The notes below the pieces were generated by a model, which worked only from the letters and a program-made list of their open reading frames with translations, was not told where the DNA came from and did not search any database. Positions 51,575 through 59,980 of a stretch of DNA of 64,000 nucleotides are shown piece after piece. The translations under genes and the position numbers were made by a program. This DNA is from Treponema sp. (GTDB lineage: Bacteria; Spirochaetota; Spirochaetia; Treponematales; Treponemataceae). Location of the stretch: NCBI GenBank assembly GCA_017395545.1, contig JAFPUF010000064.1, positions 1 through 64,000 on the forward strand, read 5' to 3'. Each line of letters begins with the position of its first letter. Position 1 is the first letter of the stretch.

Positions 51575-51627
51575 AAAAGCCGGTTCACTTCACCATTCAC
51601 GGCACGGACCGGCTGATTTTTGCCAGT
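51575..51627 (+). terminator. Terminator after uraA
   Basis: AGCCGGT and ACCGGCT arms within 51578-51614, with a loop of about 22 nt and GATTTTTG following. The left arm is preceded by a run of A, so it may work in both directions. Confidence 0.6.
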
Positions 51628-51648
51628 GCCTCCCTATAAGTGCAACCC

Positions 51649-51677
51649 TTTACACAACCGCCTCACCTGCTTAAAAT
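51649..51677 (+). promoter_or_regulatory. Promoter directly before the 291-residue lipoprotein gene
   Basis: TTTACA (51649-51654), a 17-bp spacer and TAAAAT (51672-51677), then only 6 nt to the ATG with no Shine-Dalgarno sequence. A leaderless message is expected. Confidence 0.6.
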
Positions 51678-51683
51678 AAACTT

Positions 51684-52559
51684 ATGAAAAAATCAATAAA
51701 CTTTATCTGGAAGACAGCGGGTCTCCTTGTTTTTTCCCTGTTTCTGACTCTTTTTTCAGGCTGTGCGTCAACGGATATTAAAAAAAATGCCGTAAGTGAC
51801 CTGGCAGAAAAAATCACCGGAAAATGGATTTTAACGGAAGCAGACGGTAAGCCAGTCCCAACCAACGCTAAAATAGTCCACACTTTTGAGTCTGCGACAG
51901 AAGGCTACATCAGCTCGTACAATCTTGATTTCACCGAAAACTACAAAAAGTGGAATGACCGGGTTCCGTGTTACCTTGAAATCAGCGGCAACATAATTAC
52001 AATGACCGGTCAGCTTGATAAAGGAATCACTTTTGAGGCGGAAGTTGATGTCAAGTCCATCACCGCCACAGAAATGATTTCAGACCTGAAATACAGCGTC
52101 TATAACCAGAGCGAACTGCTTTTTGTCAGGGAACAGTCTGTAGTATCAAAAAAACTCCCAGTCGACTACGCAGGGGAAATTCTTGGCTGCTGGGAAGGAT
52201 GCAGCACCGGTGAACATTCAGAATATGACGACGAAAAAAAACACCGATGGCAGTACAATTCTGACGGCACTTATATCTATTATTCCCGGAATTTACGCGG
52301 CGAATGGACTGATTTCGAAAACGAATACGCCTTTTATGCAATTGACGGAAATCTTCTGTGCATGAGGTGGAAGAATCCCGGCAAAAATGAAAAAGAACAC
52401 CGCGAATGGTGGGAAATTTCTTCTATCGAAAATAATGAAATGAAATGGACGGGACTTCGCATGCGTTCAGACGGAACGACAGGCCGCACATCGTTCTCAA
52501 TGACCAGGACAGATGTTTCCGAAACCAGAACTTCGTCTCAGAAAAAACCGGTATTCTAG
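51684..52559 (+). CDS. Unknown lipoprotein with two lipocalin-like halves (291 residues)
   Basis: Not recognised. The signal peptide ends in LFSGC (Cys27). Two related halves follow, each opening with a lipocalin-like 'G.W' segment: ITGKWILTEADGKPV near residue 44 and ILGCWEGCSTGEHSEY near residue 165. Both then read as runs of short beta strands (SDGTYIYYSRNLRGEW). A periplasmic or surface ligand-binding role is possible but unproven. It lies between uraA and ilvN/H on the same strand and has its own promoter, so it is probably transcribed alone. Confidence 0.7.
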   Translation: MKKSINFIWKTAGLLVFSLFLTLFSGCASTDIKKNAVSDLAEKITGKWILTEADGKPVPTNAKIVHTFESATEGYISSYNLDFTENYKKWNDRVPCYLEISGNIITMTGQLDKGITFEAEVDVKSITATEMISDLKYSVYNQSELLFVREQSVVSKKLPVDYAGEILGCWEGCSTGEHSEYDDEKKHRWQYNSDGTYIYYSRNLRGEWTDFENEYAFYAIDGNLLCMRWKNPGKNEKEHREWWEISSIENNEMKWTGLRMRSDGTTGRTSFSMTRTDVSETRTSSQKKPVF

Positions 52560-52612
52560 CAAGTTTTTAACAAATATGATATTCTGACCAAAACAAAAAA
52601 AAGGAAGAAACC

Positions 52613-53104
52613 ATGAAAAAATATGTACTTTCAGTTCTTGTTGAAGACCATGCGGGCGTTTTGAGCCGTGTCTCAGGCTTGTTCAGCCGAAGAGGATTCA
52701 ACATCGACTCCCTCACAGTCTGCGAAACATACAATCCTGGTCAGTCACGCATGACCATCGTCGTTCAGGGAGATGAATACGTTCTTGAACAAATCAAAAA
52801 ACAGCTTTCAAAACTCGTTGAAGTCATCTCTATCACGCACTGCCACAAGGAATCTTCAACTCAGCGCGAAATGGCCCTCATCAAGGTAAAGGCCAGCGGA
52901 ACTGACAGGGCAGTCATCATCGAAACCTGCGATATTTTCCGCGCACATATCGTCGACGTTTCCCAGAACTCAGTCATCGTAGAAGCAACCGGAAGCGAAG
53001 AAAAAATCTCAAGCCTCATCCGCCTTCTCGAACCGTACGGAATCCTCGAACTCTGCAAAACCGGTCTCACAGCAATGGGACGCGGTGAAGAAGTCCTTAA
53101 ATAA
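52613..53104 (+). CDS. ilvN: Acetolactate synthase small (regulatory) subunit
   Basis: A 163-residue regulatory subunit of acetohydroxyacid synthase (IlvN/IlvH type), which binds valine and controls the catalytic IlvB subunit. The N-terminal ACT domain (about 1-75) has VLVEDHAGVLSRVSGLFSRRGFNIDSLTVCET. A second ACT-like domain (about 85-160) has ALIKVKASG and IVEATGSEEKISSLIRLLEPYGI. The length fits IlvH. No ilvB lies next to it. An AAGGAAG site precedes the ATG, and a strong terminator follows. Confidence 0.95.
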   Translation: MKKYVLSVLVEDHAGVLSRVSGLFSRRGFNIDSLTVCETYNPGQSRMTIVVQGDEYVLEQIKKQLSKLVEVISITHCHKESSTQREMALIKVKASGTDRAVIIETCDIFRAHIVDVSQNSVIVEATGSEEKISSLIRLLEPYGILELCKTGLTAMGRGEEVLK

Positions 53105-53135
53105 AAGAAAACACAGGATTCTCCATATAAAAGTT

Positions 53136-53184
53136 CACCCCTGAAGCCAGATAAAAGAAATCGGTTTCAGGGGTGTGTTTTTTT
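53136..53184 (+). terminator. Terminator after ilvN/H
   Basis: CACCCCTGAA (53136-53145) pairs perfectly with TTCAGGGGTG (53166-53175), extended by GCC/GGT pairing, followed by TGTTTTTTT. Confidence 0.9.
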
Positions 53185-53194
53185 GTCTTTTTTA

Positions 53195-54781
53195 CTATTC
53201 AGCGTTTTCTTCTGATTTCTTAGATTTTCCGCTCTTTACCGAAACTTCCGCACCATTCAAATTTATATTCTTAGTGACTTTCGCATCGTAAGTGTTTGCT
53301 TTCATAATCTCAGAAAAATCAACGCCGGTTGCCTCGCTCATCGTGTCAAAAACCTGCTTCATAATCACGGGCATTGAACTTGAGACCTGTGAAACGCCGT
53401 TTCCGCCCTCGCCTGTCGTTCCGTAAATATTGATTTTATCAATCTGACCAAGCGGTTTTGCGATTTCAGCGGCCATCTGAGGCATGATTTTAATCATCAT
53501 CTCAGCCATTGCAGCACCGTTGTATTTTTTGTAAGCTTCGGCTTTTTTGTCCATTGCGAGAGCCTCTGCCTCACCTTTTGCCCGAATCGCTTCAGCCTCA
53601 GCCTTACCTTTTGCGGCGATACCTTCAGCCTCAGCCTTCAGTTTTGCAGCGATTCCGGCCGCCTCAGCCTCAGCCTTTGATTTTACGGCAGCTGCTTCCT
53701 GCTCAGCCGAATATTTCTGTGCGTCGGCAAGTTTCATCTGAGCGGCAGCCTTCTGCTCCTGCTCGTACTTGTCAGCCTCAGCGTTTTTCTGGCGTTTGAT
53801 AAGTTCGGCCTCTGCGTTCTTCTCGGCCTTGTATTTTTCTGCATCAGCGAGCTTGTTCATCGTAGCCTGGAGTTCCTGCTCACGGATTGAGACTTCCTTG
53901 CTCTTGAGGTCTGCTTCCCTCTCTGCCTTTGCAATCTGGGCGTTCACGGTTGCAGTCTGGATTGTTTTTTCCTGCTCCTGCTTCTGGATTTCGTAAGCGG
54001 CGTCTGCGATAGCGTTTGCCGTGTCGCTCTCTTTCTTAAGGTTTGCTTTTTTGATTGCAAGCTCGTTCTGCTTTTCGGCGATTTCAGCATCTGCAGCAAC
54101 ACGGGCTTCGTTTGCGGCTTTGTCTGCCTCAGCCTGTGCGATTGCGATTTCTTTTTCTGCAGTTGCCTTTGCGATTGCGGCATTTTTCTTAATCATCGAG
54201 GTGTTGTCCATACCCATGTCGTTGATTAAGCCGTGCTCATCAATTACATTCTGAATATTGCACGAAAGAATCTCGATACCGAGTGCTTCCATATCGCGTG
54301 CAGCCTTTGCCATCACCTGATCAGAAAACTTGTCACGGTCAGTGTTGATTGTCTTGAGGTCGAGGGTGCCGATAATCTCGCGCATGTTTCCCTGAAGGGA
54401 ATCCTCAAGTTCATCAGCGATTGAGTCAGGATTTTTGTTAAGAAAGTTCTTTGCGGCAAGCTGAATTCCGTCAGGGTCGCTCTTCACGCGGACTTTTGCG
54501 ATTGCATCGACTTTTACATTGATAAAATCCTGTGTCGGAATGAAAGTATCAGTCTTAATGTCAACGGAAATCTGTCCGAGATAAATTTCGTCTACGCGCT
54601 CAAGGAAAGGAATTCTCCAGCCCGCACGACCAGCCAGAACGCGGGGTACTTTTCTCACGCCGGAAATAATCTTTGCGACATCAGGCGGAGCCTTAGTGTA
54701 GCCCACAAAGAACAGAATCAGAATGAACGCAGTAATCACGCCCACAGCCCAGTAAAAATACTCAGAATAAATAAAATCCAT
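53195..54781 (-). CDS. Flotillin-like SPFH membrane protein
   Basis: A 528-residue flotillin (YuaF/FloT-type). An N-terminal membrane segment (about 8-30) is followed by an SPFH domain (about 35-190, DVAKIISGVRKVPRVLAGRA, then FIPTQDFINVKVDAIAKVRV). A very long Ala/Glu/Lys-rich coiled coil (about 190-430) comes next. The C-terminal domain (YNGAAMAEMMIKIMPQMAAEI) drives oligomers. It organises membrane microdomains. The ATG at 54781 has an AAGGAG site and is preferred to an upstream ATG at 54874, which would add 31 residues. A palindromic CACAGAT repeat lies upstream. Confidence 0.93.
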   Translation of the reverse strand: MDFIYSEYFYWAVGVITAFILILFFVGYTKAPPDVAKIISGVRKVPRVLAGRAGWRIPFLERVDEIYLGQISVDIKTDTFIPTQDFINVKVDAIAKVRVKSDPDGIQLAAKNFLNKNPDSIADELEDSLQGNMREIIGTLDLKTINTDRDKFSDQVMAKAARDMEALGIEILSCNIQNVIDEHGLINDMGMDNTSMIKKNAAIAKATAEKEIAIAQAEADKAANEARVAADAEIAEKQNELAIKKANLKKESDTANAIADAAYEIQKQEQEKTIQTATVNAQIAKAEREADLKSKEVSIREQELQATMNKLADAEKYKAEKNAEAELIKRQKNAEADKYEQEQKAAAQMKLADAQKYSAEQEAAAVKSKAEAEAAGIAAKLKAEAEGIAAKGKAEAEAIRAKGEAEALAMDKKAEAYKKYNGAAMAEMMIKIMPQMAAEIAKPLGQIDKINIYGTTGEGGNGVSQVSSSMPVIMKQVFDTMSEATGVDFSEIMKANTYDAKVTKNINLNGAEVSVKSGKSKKSEENAE

Positions 54782-54850
54782 TTCAGGTCTCCTTATGGAT
54801 TTTATTATAGTAAAAACACAGAAGAATAAAAAGAAAAAAAATAAAAAAAT

Positions 54851-54917
54851 AACCACAGATTTCACAGATGGCACAGATTATAATTTTCAATCTGTGTAAT
54901 CCGTGTAATCTGTGGTT
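54851..54917. repeat. Gene-less copy of the CACAGAT inverted-repeat element (copy 3)
   Basis: A 67-bp near-palindrome with three heptads per arm. The left arm is AACCACAGAT-TT-CACAGAT-GG-CACAGAT; the right, read in reverse, is AACCACAGAT-TA-CACGGAT-TA-CACAGAT. On the minus strand it is followed by TTATTTTTTTATTTT, so it could terminate the flgE transcript. It lies between flgE and the flotillin gene. Confidence 0.85.
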
Positions 54918-54921
54918 TTTC

Positions 54922-54960
54922 ATTCTGCATTATGCATTATGAACTATGCATTATGCACTA
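54922..54960. repeat. Short reiterated GCATTATG array
   Basis: About 39 nt of repeated GCATTATG/CTATGCATTATG units between copy 3 of the CACAGAT repeat and the flgE stop. It resembles the reiterated insertion inside cbiA in style, but not in sequence. Confidence 0.5.
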
Positions 54961-54962
54961 AC

Positions 54963-56372
54963 TTAGCGTTTGAGTGAAAGGACAGTCTCAAGCAGCGTGT
55001 CTGCTGTTGTGATTGTCTTTGCGTTTGACTGGAAGCCGCGCTGTGTGACAATCATGTCTGTGAACTGCTCAGTCAAATCGACGTTTGACATCTCAAGGGC
55101 ACCGGCGAGGAAAGTTCCGGCACCTGCGATTCCAGAGGCGTTGATTTTTGCCTCACCAGAGTTGTTGCTCTTTACATAAGTGTTGTCGCCGGCTTTCTCA
55201 AGACCGTTCTGGTTTGCGAAAGTTGCCATTGCGAGCTGACCGATTGCACGGTTGGTTCCGTTTGAGTAAACACCAGTGATTGTACCAGTAGAGTCAATCT
55301 TGAAGTTCTCGAGGTAACCCATAGCGTATCCGTCCTGATAGAAAGCCTTTGTTGAAGAAGAAGATGCGCTCTGTGTGACAGTGTTAATCATTGAGCCGAT
55401 TGTACCCAGGTTGATGTTCATTTTCTGCTGATACGGCTGGTTGTCATCCCCGTTGTTTGCATCAGGAACATTGTAAAGAGCCTGAAGGACAACTTCGCCC
55501 TCTCTGTTTGACTCTGCTCCGGAAGGATCCGTAGCATAAGCCAGAGTTCCGTTGTTGTCGAATTTAACGCGGAAAGTGTTTGTCTGACCGTCAGTTGAGT
55601 TCACGCCGATTCGGGTTCCGGTTGAGTTCTGAATGACTCCGTTCTCATCTGTTTCAGGGTCAACGATTACAGTTCCTTCCCAGAGGTTTGGCTCATCACC
55701 GACACGGCGGAAAGTTACGTTCAGAAGGTGCTCATTTCCGAATGAGTCGTAAATTTTGAATTCTGTGTTCCAGCTGTTCTTTGCTTTTTCAGCATCAGTT
55801 CCATTTTCATCGTAAACTGCAGTATTTTTGTTCAGGTTACATGCGAAGTTGATGTTCTGGGTAGCCTTTGCAGGGTCTTTTGAACCAACAGGAATTGTGA
55901 GGTCTGTCGGAGTAGCGGCAGTCTGAATTACCATCTCGCCGTTAAGTTCACGGGCCATCCATCCCTGAACACGCATTCCGTTAGCCGGGTTTACGAGTGT
56001 TCCGTTCTGGTCGAGAGAGAATGCACCTGCTCGTGTGTAGTATGATTTCTCACCGTTTTTCTCGATGAAGAAACCGTTACCCTGAATCGCAATATCAGTA
56101 GAAATTCCAGTTGACTGAAGGTTTCCCTGAGTGAAAACAGTGTCGATTGCAGCAACAGTCATACCAAGTCCGACTTCTTTCGGGTTAACACCGCCCTTCT
56201 CTTCGGTTGGTTTTGCGGCACCTGCAAGCTGCTGGCTGATCATGTCCTGAAAGTTGACACGACCGCGTTTAAAACCTGTTGTGTTTACGTTGGCAATGTT
56301 GTTGCCGATTACATCCATTCGAGTCTGATGATTCTGAAGACCAGAAACACCAGAATAAAGTGATCTCATCAT
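54963..56372 (-). CDS. flgE: Flagellar hook protein
   Basis: A 469-residue hook subunit exported to the periplasmic flagella. The conserved ends are [20 protein letters not shown] at the start, which begins the rod/hook-type D0 region, and [32 protein letters not shown] at the end. In Treponema denticola Lys165 and Cys178 of FlgE form lysinoalanine cross-links that stiffen the hook. The same residues are here at Lys165 (PVGSK) and Cys178 (INFAC). It follows flgD by 26 nt. motA/B and fliL, which follow flgE in many spirochaetes, are absent here. Confidence 0.97.
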   Translation of the reverse strand: MMRSLYSGVSGLQNHQTRMDVIGNNIANVNTTGFKRGRVNFQDMISQQLAGAAKPTEEKGGVNPKEVGLGMTVAAIDTVFTQGNLQSTGISTDIAIQGNGFFIEKNGEKSYYTRAGAFSLDQNGTLVNPANGMRVQGWMARELNGEMVIQTAATPTDLTIPVGSKDPAKATQNINFACNLNKNTAVYDENGTDAEKAKNSWNTEFKIYDSFGNEHLLNVTFRRVGDEPNLWEGTVIVDPETDENGVIQNSTGTRIGVNSTDGQTNTFRVKFDNNGTLAYATDPSGAESNREGEVVLQALYNVPDANNGDDNQPYQQKMNINLGTIGSMINTVTQSASSSSTKAFYQDGYAMGYLENFKIDSTGTITGVYSNGTNRAIGQLAMATFANQNGLEKAGDNTYVKSNNSGEAKINASGIAGAGTFLAGALEMSNVDLTEQFTDMIVTQRGFQSNAKTITTADTLLETVLSLKR

Positions 56373-56398
56373 ATCGCTACCCTCTTTTTTTATTCTGA

Positions 56399-56866
56399 TT
56401 AAAAGCCGTACACAGCCTTGATTTTATTCATATCGTAGAACATACCGTTCACCTGTACCTGTGGGGAAGAACCTCTGGTGGCCGCCTCTACAACACCCGT
56501 CGTCGTCTGCTCTGCTCCAACGTCAATCTGAACCGTATGGCCGAGCATGCTCTGTGCCTCAGTAGAATTAATCATCGAAGCCATTCTCTCGAAGTTCTGG
56601 CTCATGTTTGTCATCTGCTCCAGAGAAGAGAACTGCGCCATCTGAGCGATGAATTCAGTGTTCTCCATCGGGCTTGTCGGATCCTGGTTCGTCATCTGAG
56701 CCATAAGGAGTTTCAAAAAGTCGTCCTTTCCGAGTTCCTTGCTTGCGATTCGTCCCTGGCGGAGTTCTGCGTCGAGTTTTTTGTTGAATCCGTTTACAAC
56801 ATTATCGACCTTGAACTTGTCCTGGGCACTCATCGTAGTGTTGATGCTGTTCGCTGTCATTTCCAT
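56399..56866 (-). CDS. flgD: Flagellar hook-capping/assembly protein
   Basis: A 155-residue FlgD that caps the growing hook. The conserved N-terminal region [43 protein letters not shown] is at about residues 43-85. The C-terminal FlgD/Ig-like domain is short, ending near ...KIKAVYGF, so this is a small form. The start MEMT is at 56866, but the second in-frame ATG (56860) is equally possible. A sigma-28-like promoter lies about 50 nt upstream, and flgE follows 26 nt downstream. Confidence 0.94.
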   Translation of the reverse strand: MEMTANSINTTMSAQDKFKVDNVVNGFNKKLDAELRQGRIASKELGKDDFLKLLMAQMTNQDPTSPMENTEFIAQMAQFSSLEQMTNMSQNFERMASMINSTEAQSMLGHTVQIDVGAEQTTTGVVEAATRGSSPQVQVNGMFYDMNKIKAVYGF

Positions 56867-56914
56867 TTTTTTTACCCCACATTGCGTCCACTCACCATGA
56901 ACGCTACTCTATAA

Positions 56915-56941
56915 ATATCGGAATCCTGAAATGCGACTTTA
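56915..56941 (-). promoter_or_regulatory. Sigma-28 (FliA)-like promoter for flgD-flgE
   Basis: On the minus strand TAAAGTCG (56934-56941), an 11-bp spacer and TCCGATAT (56915-56922). Against TAAAGTTT-N11-GCCGATAA each box matches 6 of 8 bases, with the right spacing. The expected start is about 40 nt before the flgD ATG. Confidence 0.7.
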
Positions 56942-56960
56942 GTTTTAAAAATAAAAAAGA

Positions 56961-56996
56961 GGAAAGGACACCTTTCTTAAAAAAGGTTTCCTTTCC
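56961..56996 (-). terminator. Terminator after the chemotaxis receptor gene
   Basis: GGAAAGGACACCTTT (56961-56975) pairs with AAAGGTTTCCTTTCC (56982-56996) at 14 of 15 positions. On the minus strand TCTTTTTTATTTTT follows. Confidence 0.85.
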
Positions 56997-57038
56997 CCTT
57001 TCAATCCCTTTTTCTTCCAAAACTTAGAAAGCTGACAT

Positions 57039-59105
57039 TTATGAGGTCTTGAACCGGCGGACATCGTTTCCGAGCTGTTTTACATTCACATCAAGTTCTT
57101 CGACGCACTGATCAAGCCTCATTCCGCTTTTTACTACGCTCTGTGCGTTCTCGTTCATCGCATCCATGCTCTCACGGACAGTGTTTACGGAAACCTGCAT
57201 CATATTCATTTCTTCGAGAATGCGGGAACTGCCGTTTGCCATCTGGACTGAAGCTTCACGGACATTTTCAGTCGTTTTGTTCATGCCGGAAAGAGAATTT
57301 ATGACGCTCTGAGAATCAGAATTCTGAGTTTCCAGGGCAAGACGCACTGACTGCACGAGAGAGTCAGTCTCCAGAATCCGCTCGGAAACCCCTGAGAAGG
57401 CCGTGCTTGACTCCTGAGATGCCGATACAATTTCTTCGATGCTGTCCTGAATATTTTTGAGCTGGTCACCGATTGTTTTTGACTGGCTTGAAGAAGTCTC
57501 GGAAAGCTTTCGGATTTCGTCGGCAACAACCGCAAATCCTTTACCAGCCTCGCCTGCATGAGCTGCTTCGATTGCCGCATTCATCGCAAGAAGGTTCGTC
57601 TGGCTTGCGATTGAAGCGATTGCCATGTTCGCTTCCTGCAGCATCTGCGACTGTGCGTCAATCTGAGAAATACGCTCGTTGACTTTCTGCTGTTTTGACA
57701 TTCCGTTTCTGGCTTCCTCATCGAGAATTCCGAAAGAAGAAGCCATACTTTCCATTGAAGTGCTAATCTGCTCAATGCTCTTCACAAGCTGGCCGACAGC
57801 CCTGGAAGATTCCTCAATGCTTTTTGACTGAGAATCAATCATCGTGTTGACATTTGAAATGCTGGCAGCAACCTCTTTCGCAACGGAAGAAGCCTCATCA
57901 AAGCCTGCAGACTGATTTTTTATCTGCTCCTGAACGTTTCCGATACTCAGACGGATACATGTCATCGAATCTGAAACTGACGAAACGCTTTCTTTCATAT
58001 TTTTTGAAACTTCGTCGAGAGTCTCACTGGAATTCTTGATTGTTCCGATCATACCCTGGAGTTTTTCCATGAATGTGTTGAAATAAGCGACAATCGTGTG
58101 AATTGATTTAAAAGGCGTACGCAAATCCGTGCTGAGCCGCTTCGTGAGGTCAGCTTCCCCGGAAACGACATTTTTTACAGTAGAACGGACTTCCGAAAGC
58201 GGTACAAAAAGATTGTGCATCGTGTATGCGATAAAAAGAATCACGACAAGAATCATAAAGACTGCGAAAGGTACAAGCGCATTCAAGAAGAATTCTTTTG
58301 CGGTAAACGGAATAAAAAGAACAAGCTGCCATCTCAGCGAATCAATCGGCGCAATCAGGTAAACTCCGTTAAATGACGAATAAAAAGTCGTACTCTGCGG
58401 GAAAAGATTATCCACATTCAAAAGCTCGGGCATTTTCTCCGTTACAGGAACTTTTTTTTCAAGGTCGTTAAGGTCAGTCGAAGCAGAAATCTCCATACCG
58501 GAGTTATACATGTACATCGTAACCCCGTCCTCAAGGCTCTGGTACATCGAACGCACGAAATCATTAAGCTCAACGCCCGTTCCCGTAATTCCAGTGACTT
58601 TCCGGTTCTCGTCATAGACCAGGACATTTATCCACATAAAAGTTTTTTTAAGCCCGAGGTCATAATCAACATAAAACTGAAACGGCAGGTTCGCATCGAT
58701 TGTGGCCTGATACCATGCATTACCGGGATCAGATTTATCGAGATTATAGATGAATTCCATATTGGAATAATATTTTAAGTCAGAATCAGAAATCCAGAAC
58801 GTACGGTGAGAAGAAAAAGAATCCTGAAAAGAACGGAAATCGCGGAAAGCTATTTCACGGACAGTCTCATCCTCAGGATTTGCCATGTAATCAATGACAG
58901 CAGGAGACTGTCCGAGCTGCATTGCAAGCTTTCGTTCCGGCAGAAGTCCGCTTTCCAGTTCAAGGATTTTTGTGTATTTCATTTCAGAAAGCCGGTTCTG
59001 AGCCTTGCTTCTGAAAAGTTTAAACGAAGAAAAAGAAACGGCAGTAAGCCCCAGAACTGTCAGAACTACGCCAGTAAGAATTGTACTTTTTTTAGTCGAT
59101 TTCAT
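57039..59105 (-). CDS. Methyl-accepting chemotaxis protein
   Basis: A 688-residue receptor. A membrane helix (about 10-30), a double Cache-type ligand domain (about 40-275) and a second helix (about 283-305) lead into HAMP (about 308-360) and the signalling domain (about 420-680). The hairpin tip has GKGFAVVADEIRKLSETSSSQSKTIG. The methylation helices are Ser/Glu-rich (MESMASSFGILDEEA). It should signal to CheA/CheW to steer the flagella. It precedes flgD-flgE on the same strand, separated by a terminator and their own promoter. Its ligand is unknown. Confidence 0.95.
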   Translation of the reverse strand: MKSTKKSTILTGVVLTVLGLTAVSFSSFKLFRSKAQNRLSEMKYTKILELESGLLPERKLAMQLGQSPAVIDYMANPEDETVREIAFRDFRSFQDSFSSHRTFWISDSDLKYYSNMEFIYNLDKSDPGNAWYQATIDANLPFQFYVDYDLGLKKTFMWINVLVYDENRKVTGITGTGVELNDFVRSMYQSLEDGVTMYMYNSGMEISASTDLNDLEKKVPVTEKMPELLNVDNLFPQSTTFYSSFNGVYLIAPIDSLRWQLVLFIPFTAKEFFLNALVPFAVFMILVVILFIAYTMHNLFVPLSEVRSTVKNVVSGEADLTKRLSTDLRTPFKSIHTIVAYFNTFMEKLQGMIGTIKNSSETLDEVSKNMKESVSSVSDSMTCIRLSIGNVQEQIKNQSAGFDEASSVAKEVAASISNVNTMIDSQSKSIEESSRAVGQLVKSIEQISTSMESMASSFGILDEEARNGMSKQQKVNERISQIDAQSQMLQEANMAIASIASQTNLLAMNAAIEAAHAGEAGKGFAVVADEIRKLSETSSSQSKTIGDQLKNIQDSIEEIVSASQESSTAFSGVSERILETDSLVQSVRLALETQNSDSQSVINSLSGMNKTTENVREASVQMANGSSRILEEMNMMQVSVNTVRESMDAMNENAQSVVKSGMRLDQCVEELDVNVKQLGNDVRRFKTS

Positions 59106-59138
59106 TTTACTCTCTCCCAGATTTTTAAATGTGAAAGT

Positions 59139-59167
59139 ATTTTAATGATACATGAAGAATGTGTCAG
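59139..59167 (-). promoter_or_regulatory. Sigma-70-like promoter for the chemotaxis receptor
   Basis: On the minus strand CTGACA (59162-59167), a 17-bp spacer and TAAAAT (59139-59144). A GGGAGAGAG site precedes the ATG at 59105. Confidence 0.65.
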
Positions 59168-59173
59168 CAATTT

Positions 59174-59209
59174 TAAGAAAATATTTTGAATATTTTAAGT
59201 ATTTTCTTA
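59174..59209. repeat. Inverted repeat between the receptor and tmk genes
   Basis: TAAGAAAATA (59174-59183) and TATTTTCTTA (59200-59209) are perfect 10-bp arms around a 16-nt AT-rich loop. It lies upstream of the -35 of the receptor promoter. It could be a regulator site, though AT-rich palindromes also arise by chance. Confidence 0.35.
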
Positions 59210-59301
59210 TTTTTTCCACACTTTTCCATTTTCCGATTCTGTGATAATCTTCTGTCATTTTAACGGCAAGACCTGTCTTTCAGGCTTTTATGGGGGAATC
59301 T

Positions 59302-59922
59302 ATGATACTTAAGAATTTTATCGTCTTTGAAGGAATCGACGGAGCAGGAACCAGCACTCAGATTGAAATGCTTAAAAAACGCCAGGATTCAAATAAATTC
59401 TTTTTTACTGCAGAACCGACCGACTCCGAAACAGGAAAATTCCTCCGCAGAATGCTCAAGGGCGATGTCGAGCTTGACGCGCGCACTTCTGCCTTTCTGT
59501 TTGCGGCCGACAGAAATGAGCATCTGTACGGCAGTGGCGGCACGAACTGCGGCGTCGTCAATCAGGCAGAAAACGGAAAAATCGTAGTTTCTGACAGATA
59601 CCTGTTCTCAAGCCTCACTTATCAGAGCGTAACCTGCGGAAACGAGCTTCCGAGGCGCTTAAACGAATCATTCCCGCTCCCGCAAATTCTTTTTTTCTTC
59701 GACATCGACCCGGAAATATCATTAAAAAGGGTTCTCGGCAGGGGTGAGACCGAAATCTATGAAAAACTCGACTTTCAGAAAGCAACCGCAGAACGCTACC
59801 GTGCCGTAATAAAAGAATATGAAGAGATGAACACGGGCATGGAAATCGTCCGTCTGGATGCGGCCCGCTCAATCGAAGAAACAGCCTCAGTCATCGAAAA
59901 ATTCCTTGGAAACTTACTTTAA
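59302..59922 (+). CDS. tmk: Thymidylate kinase with atypical P-loop
   Basis: Phosphorylates dTMP to dTDP. The 206-residue chain has the family motifs FEGIDGAG at the start, the DR-Y motif in VSDRYLFSSLTYQS (about residues 98-111), FFDIDPEISLKRVLGRG and the C-terminal LDAARSIEETA. The P-loop reads GIDGAGTSTQ, where the family has GK[ST]: the invariant lysine is replaced by threonine. The codon ACC differs from a lysine codon at two positions, so a sequencing error is unlikely. The ATG at 59302 follows GGGGGA and matches the usual N-terminus; an in-frame ATG at 59290 is also possible. It acts after thyX. Confidence 0.92.
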   Translation: MILKNFIVFEGIDGAGTSTQIEMLKKRQDSNKFFFTAEPTDSETGKFLRRMLKGDVELDARTSAFLFAADRNEHLYGSGGTNCGVVNQAENGKIVVSDRYLFSSLTYQSVTCGNELPRRLNESFPLPQILFFFDIDPEISLKRVLGRGETEIYEKLDFQKATAERYRAVIKEYEEMNTGMEIVRLDAARSIEETASVIEKFLGNLL

Positions 59923-59929
59923 ATTTTCC

Positions 59930-59958
59930 TTGAAAAATTTTGCCTTATAGGTGATAAT
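59930..59958 (+). promoter_or_regulatory. Promoter for the GGDEF-EAL gene
   Basis: TTGAAA (59930-59935), a 17-bp spacer and GATAAT (59953-59958). The predicted start falls inside a perfect palindrome directly before the coding sequence. Confidence 0.65.
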
Positions 59959-59978
59959 ATAGCAATAAATTGCTATAT
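59957..59978. promoter_or_regulatory. Perfect palindrome over the transcription start of the GGDEF-EAL gene
   Basis: ATATAGCAAT (59957-59966) and ATTGCTATAT (59969-59978) are perfect 10-bp arms with a 2-nt centre. It ends 2 nt before the ATG. It overlaps the -10 and the predicted start, the position of a repressor operator, and leaves no room for a Shine-Dalgarno sequence. Confidence 0.6.
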
Positions 59979-59980
59979 CT

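Noticed and set aside
53509-53996. Several plus-strand ORFs opposite the flotillin gene
   Set aside because: They arise from the Ala/Glu/Lys-rich coiled-coil coding sequence read on the other strand and have no ribosome sites or motifs.
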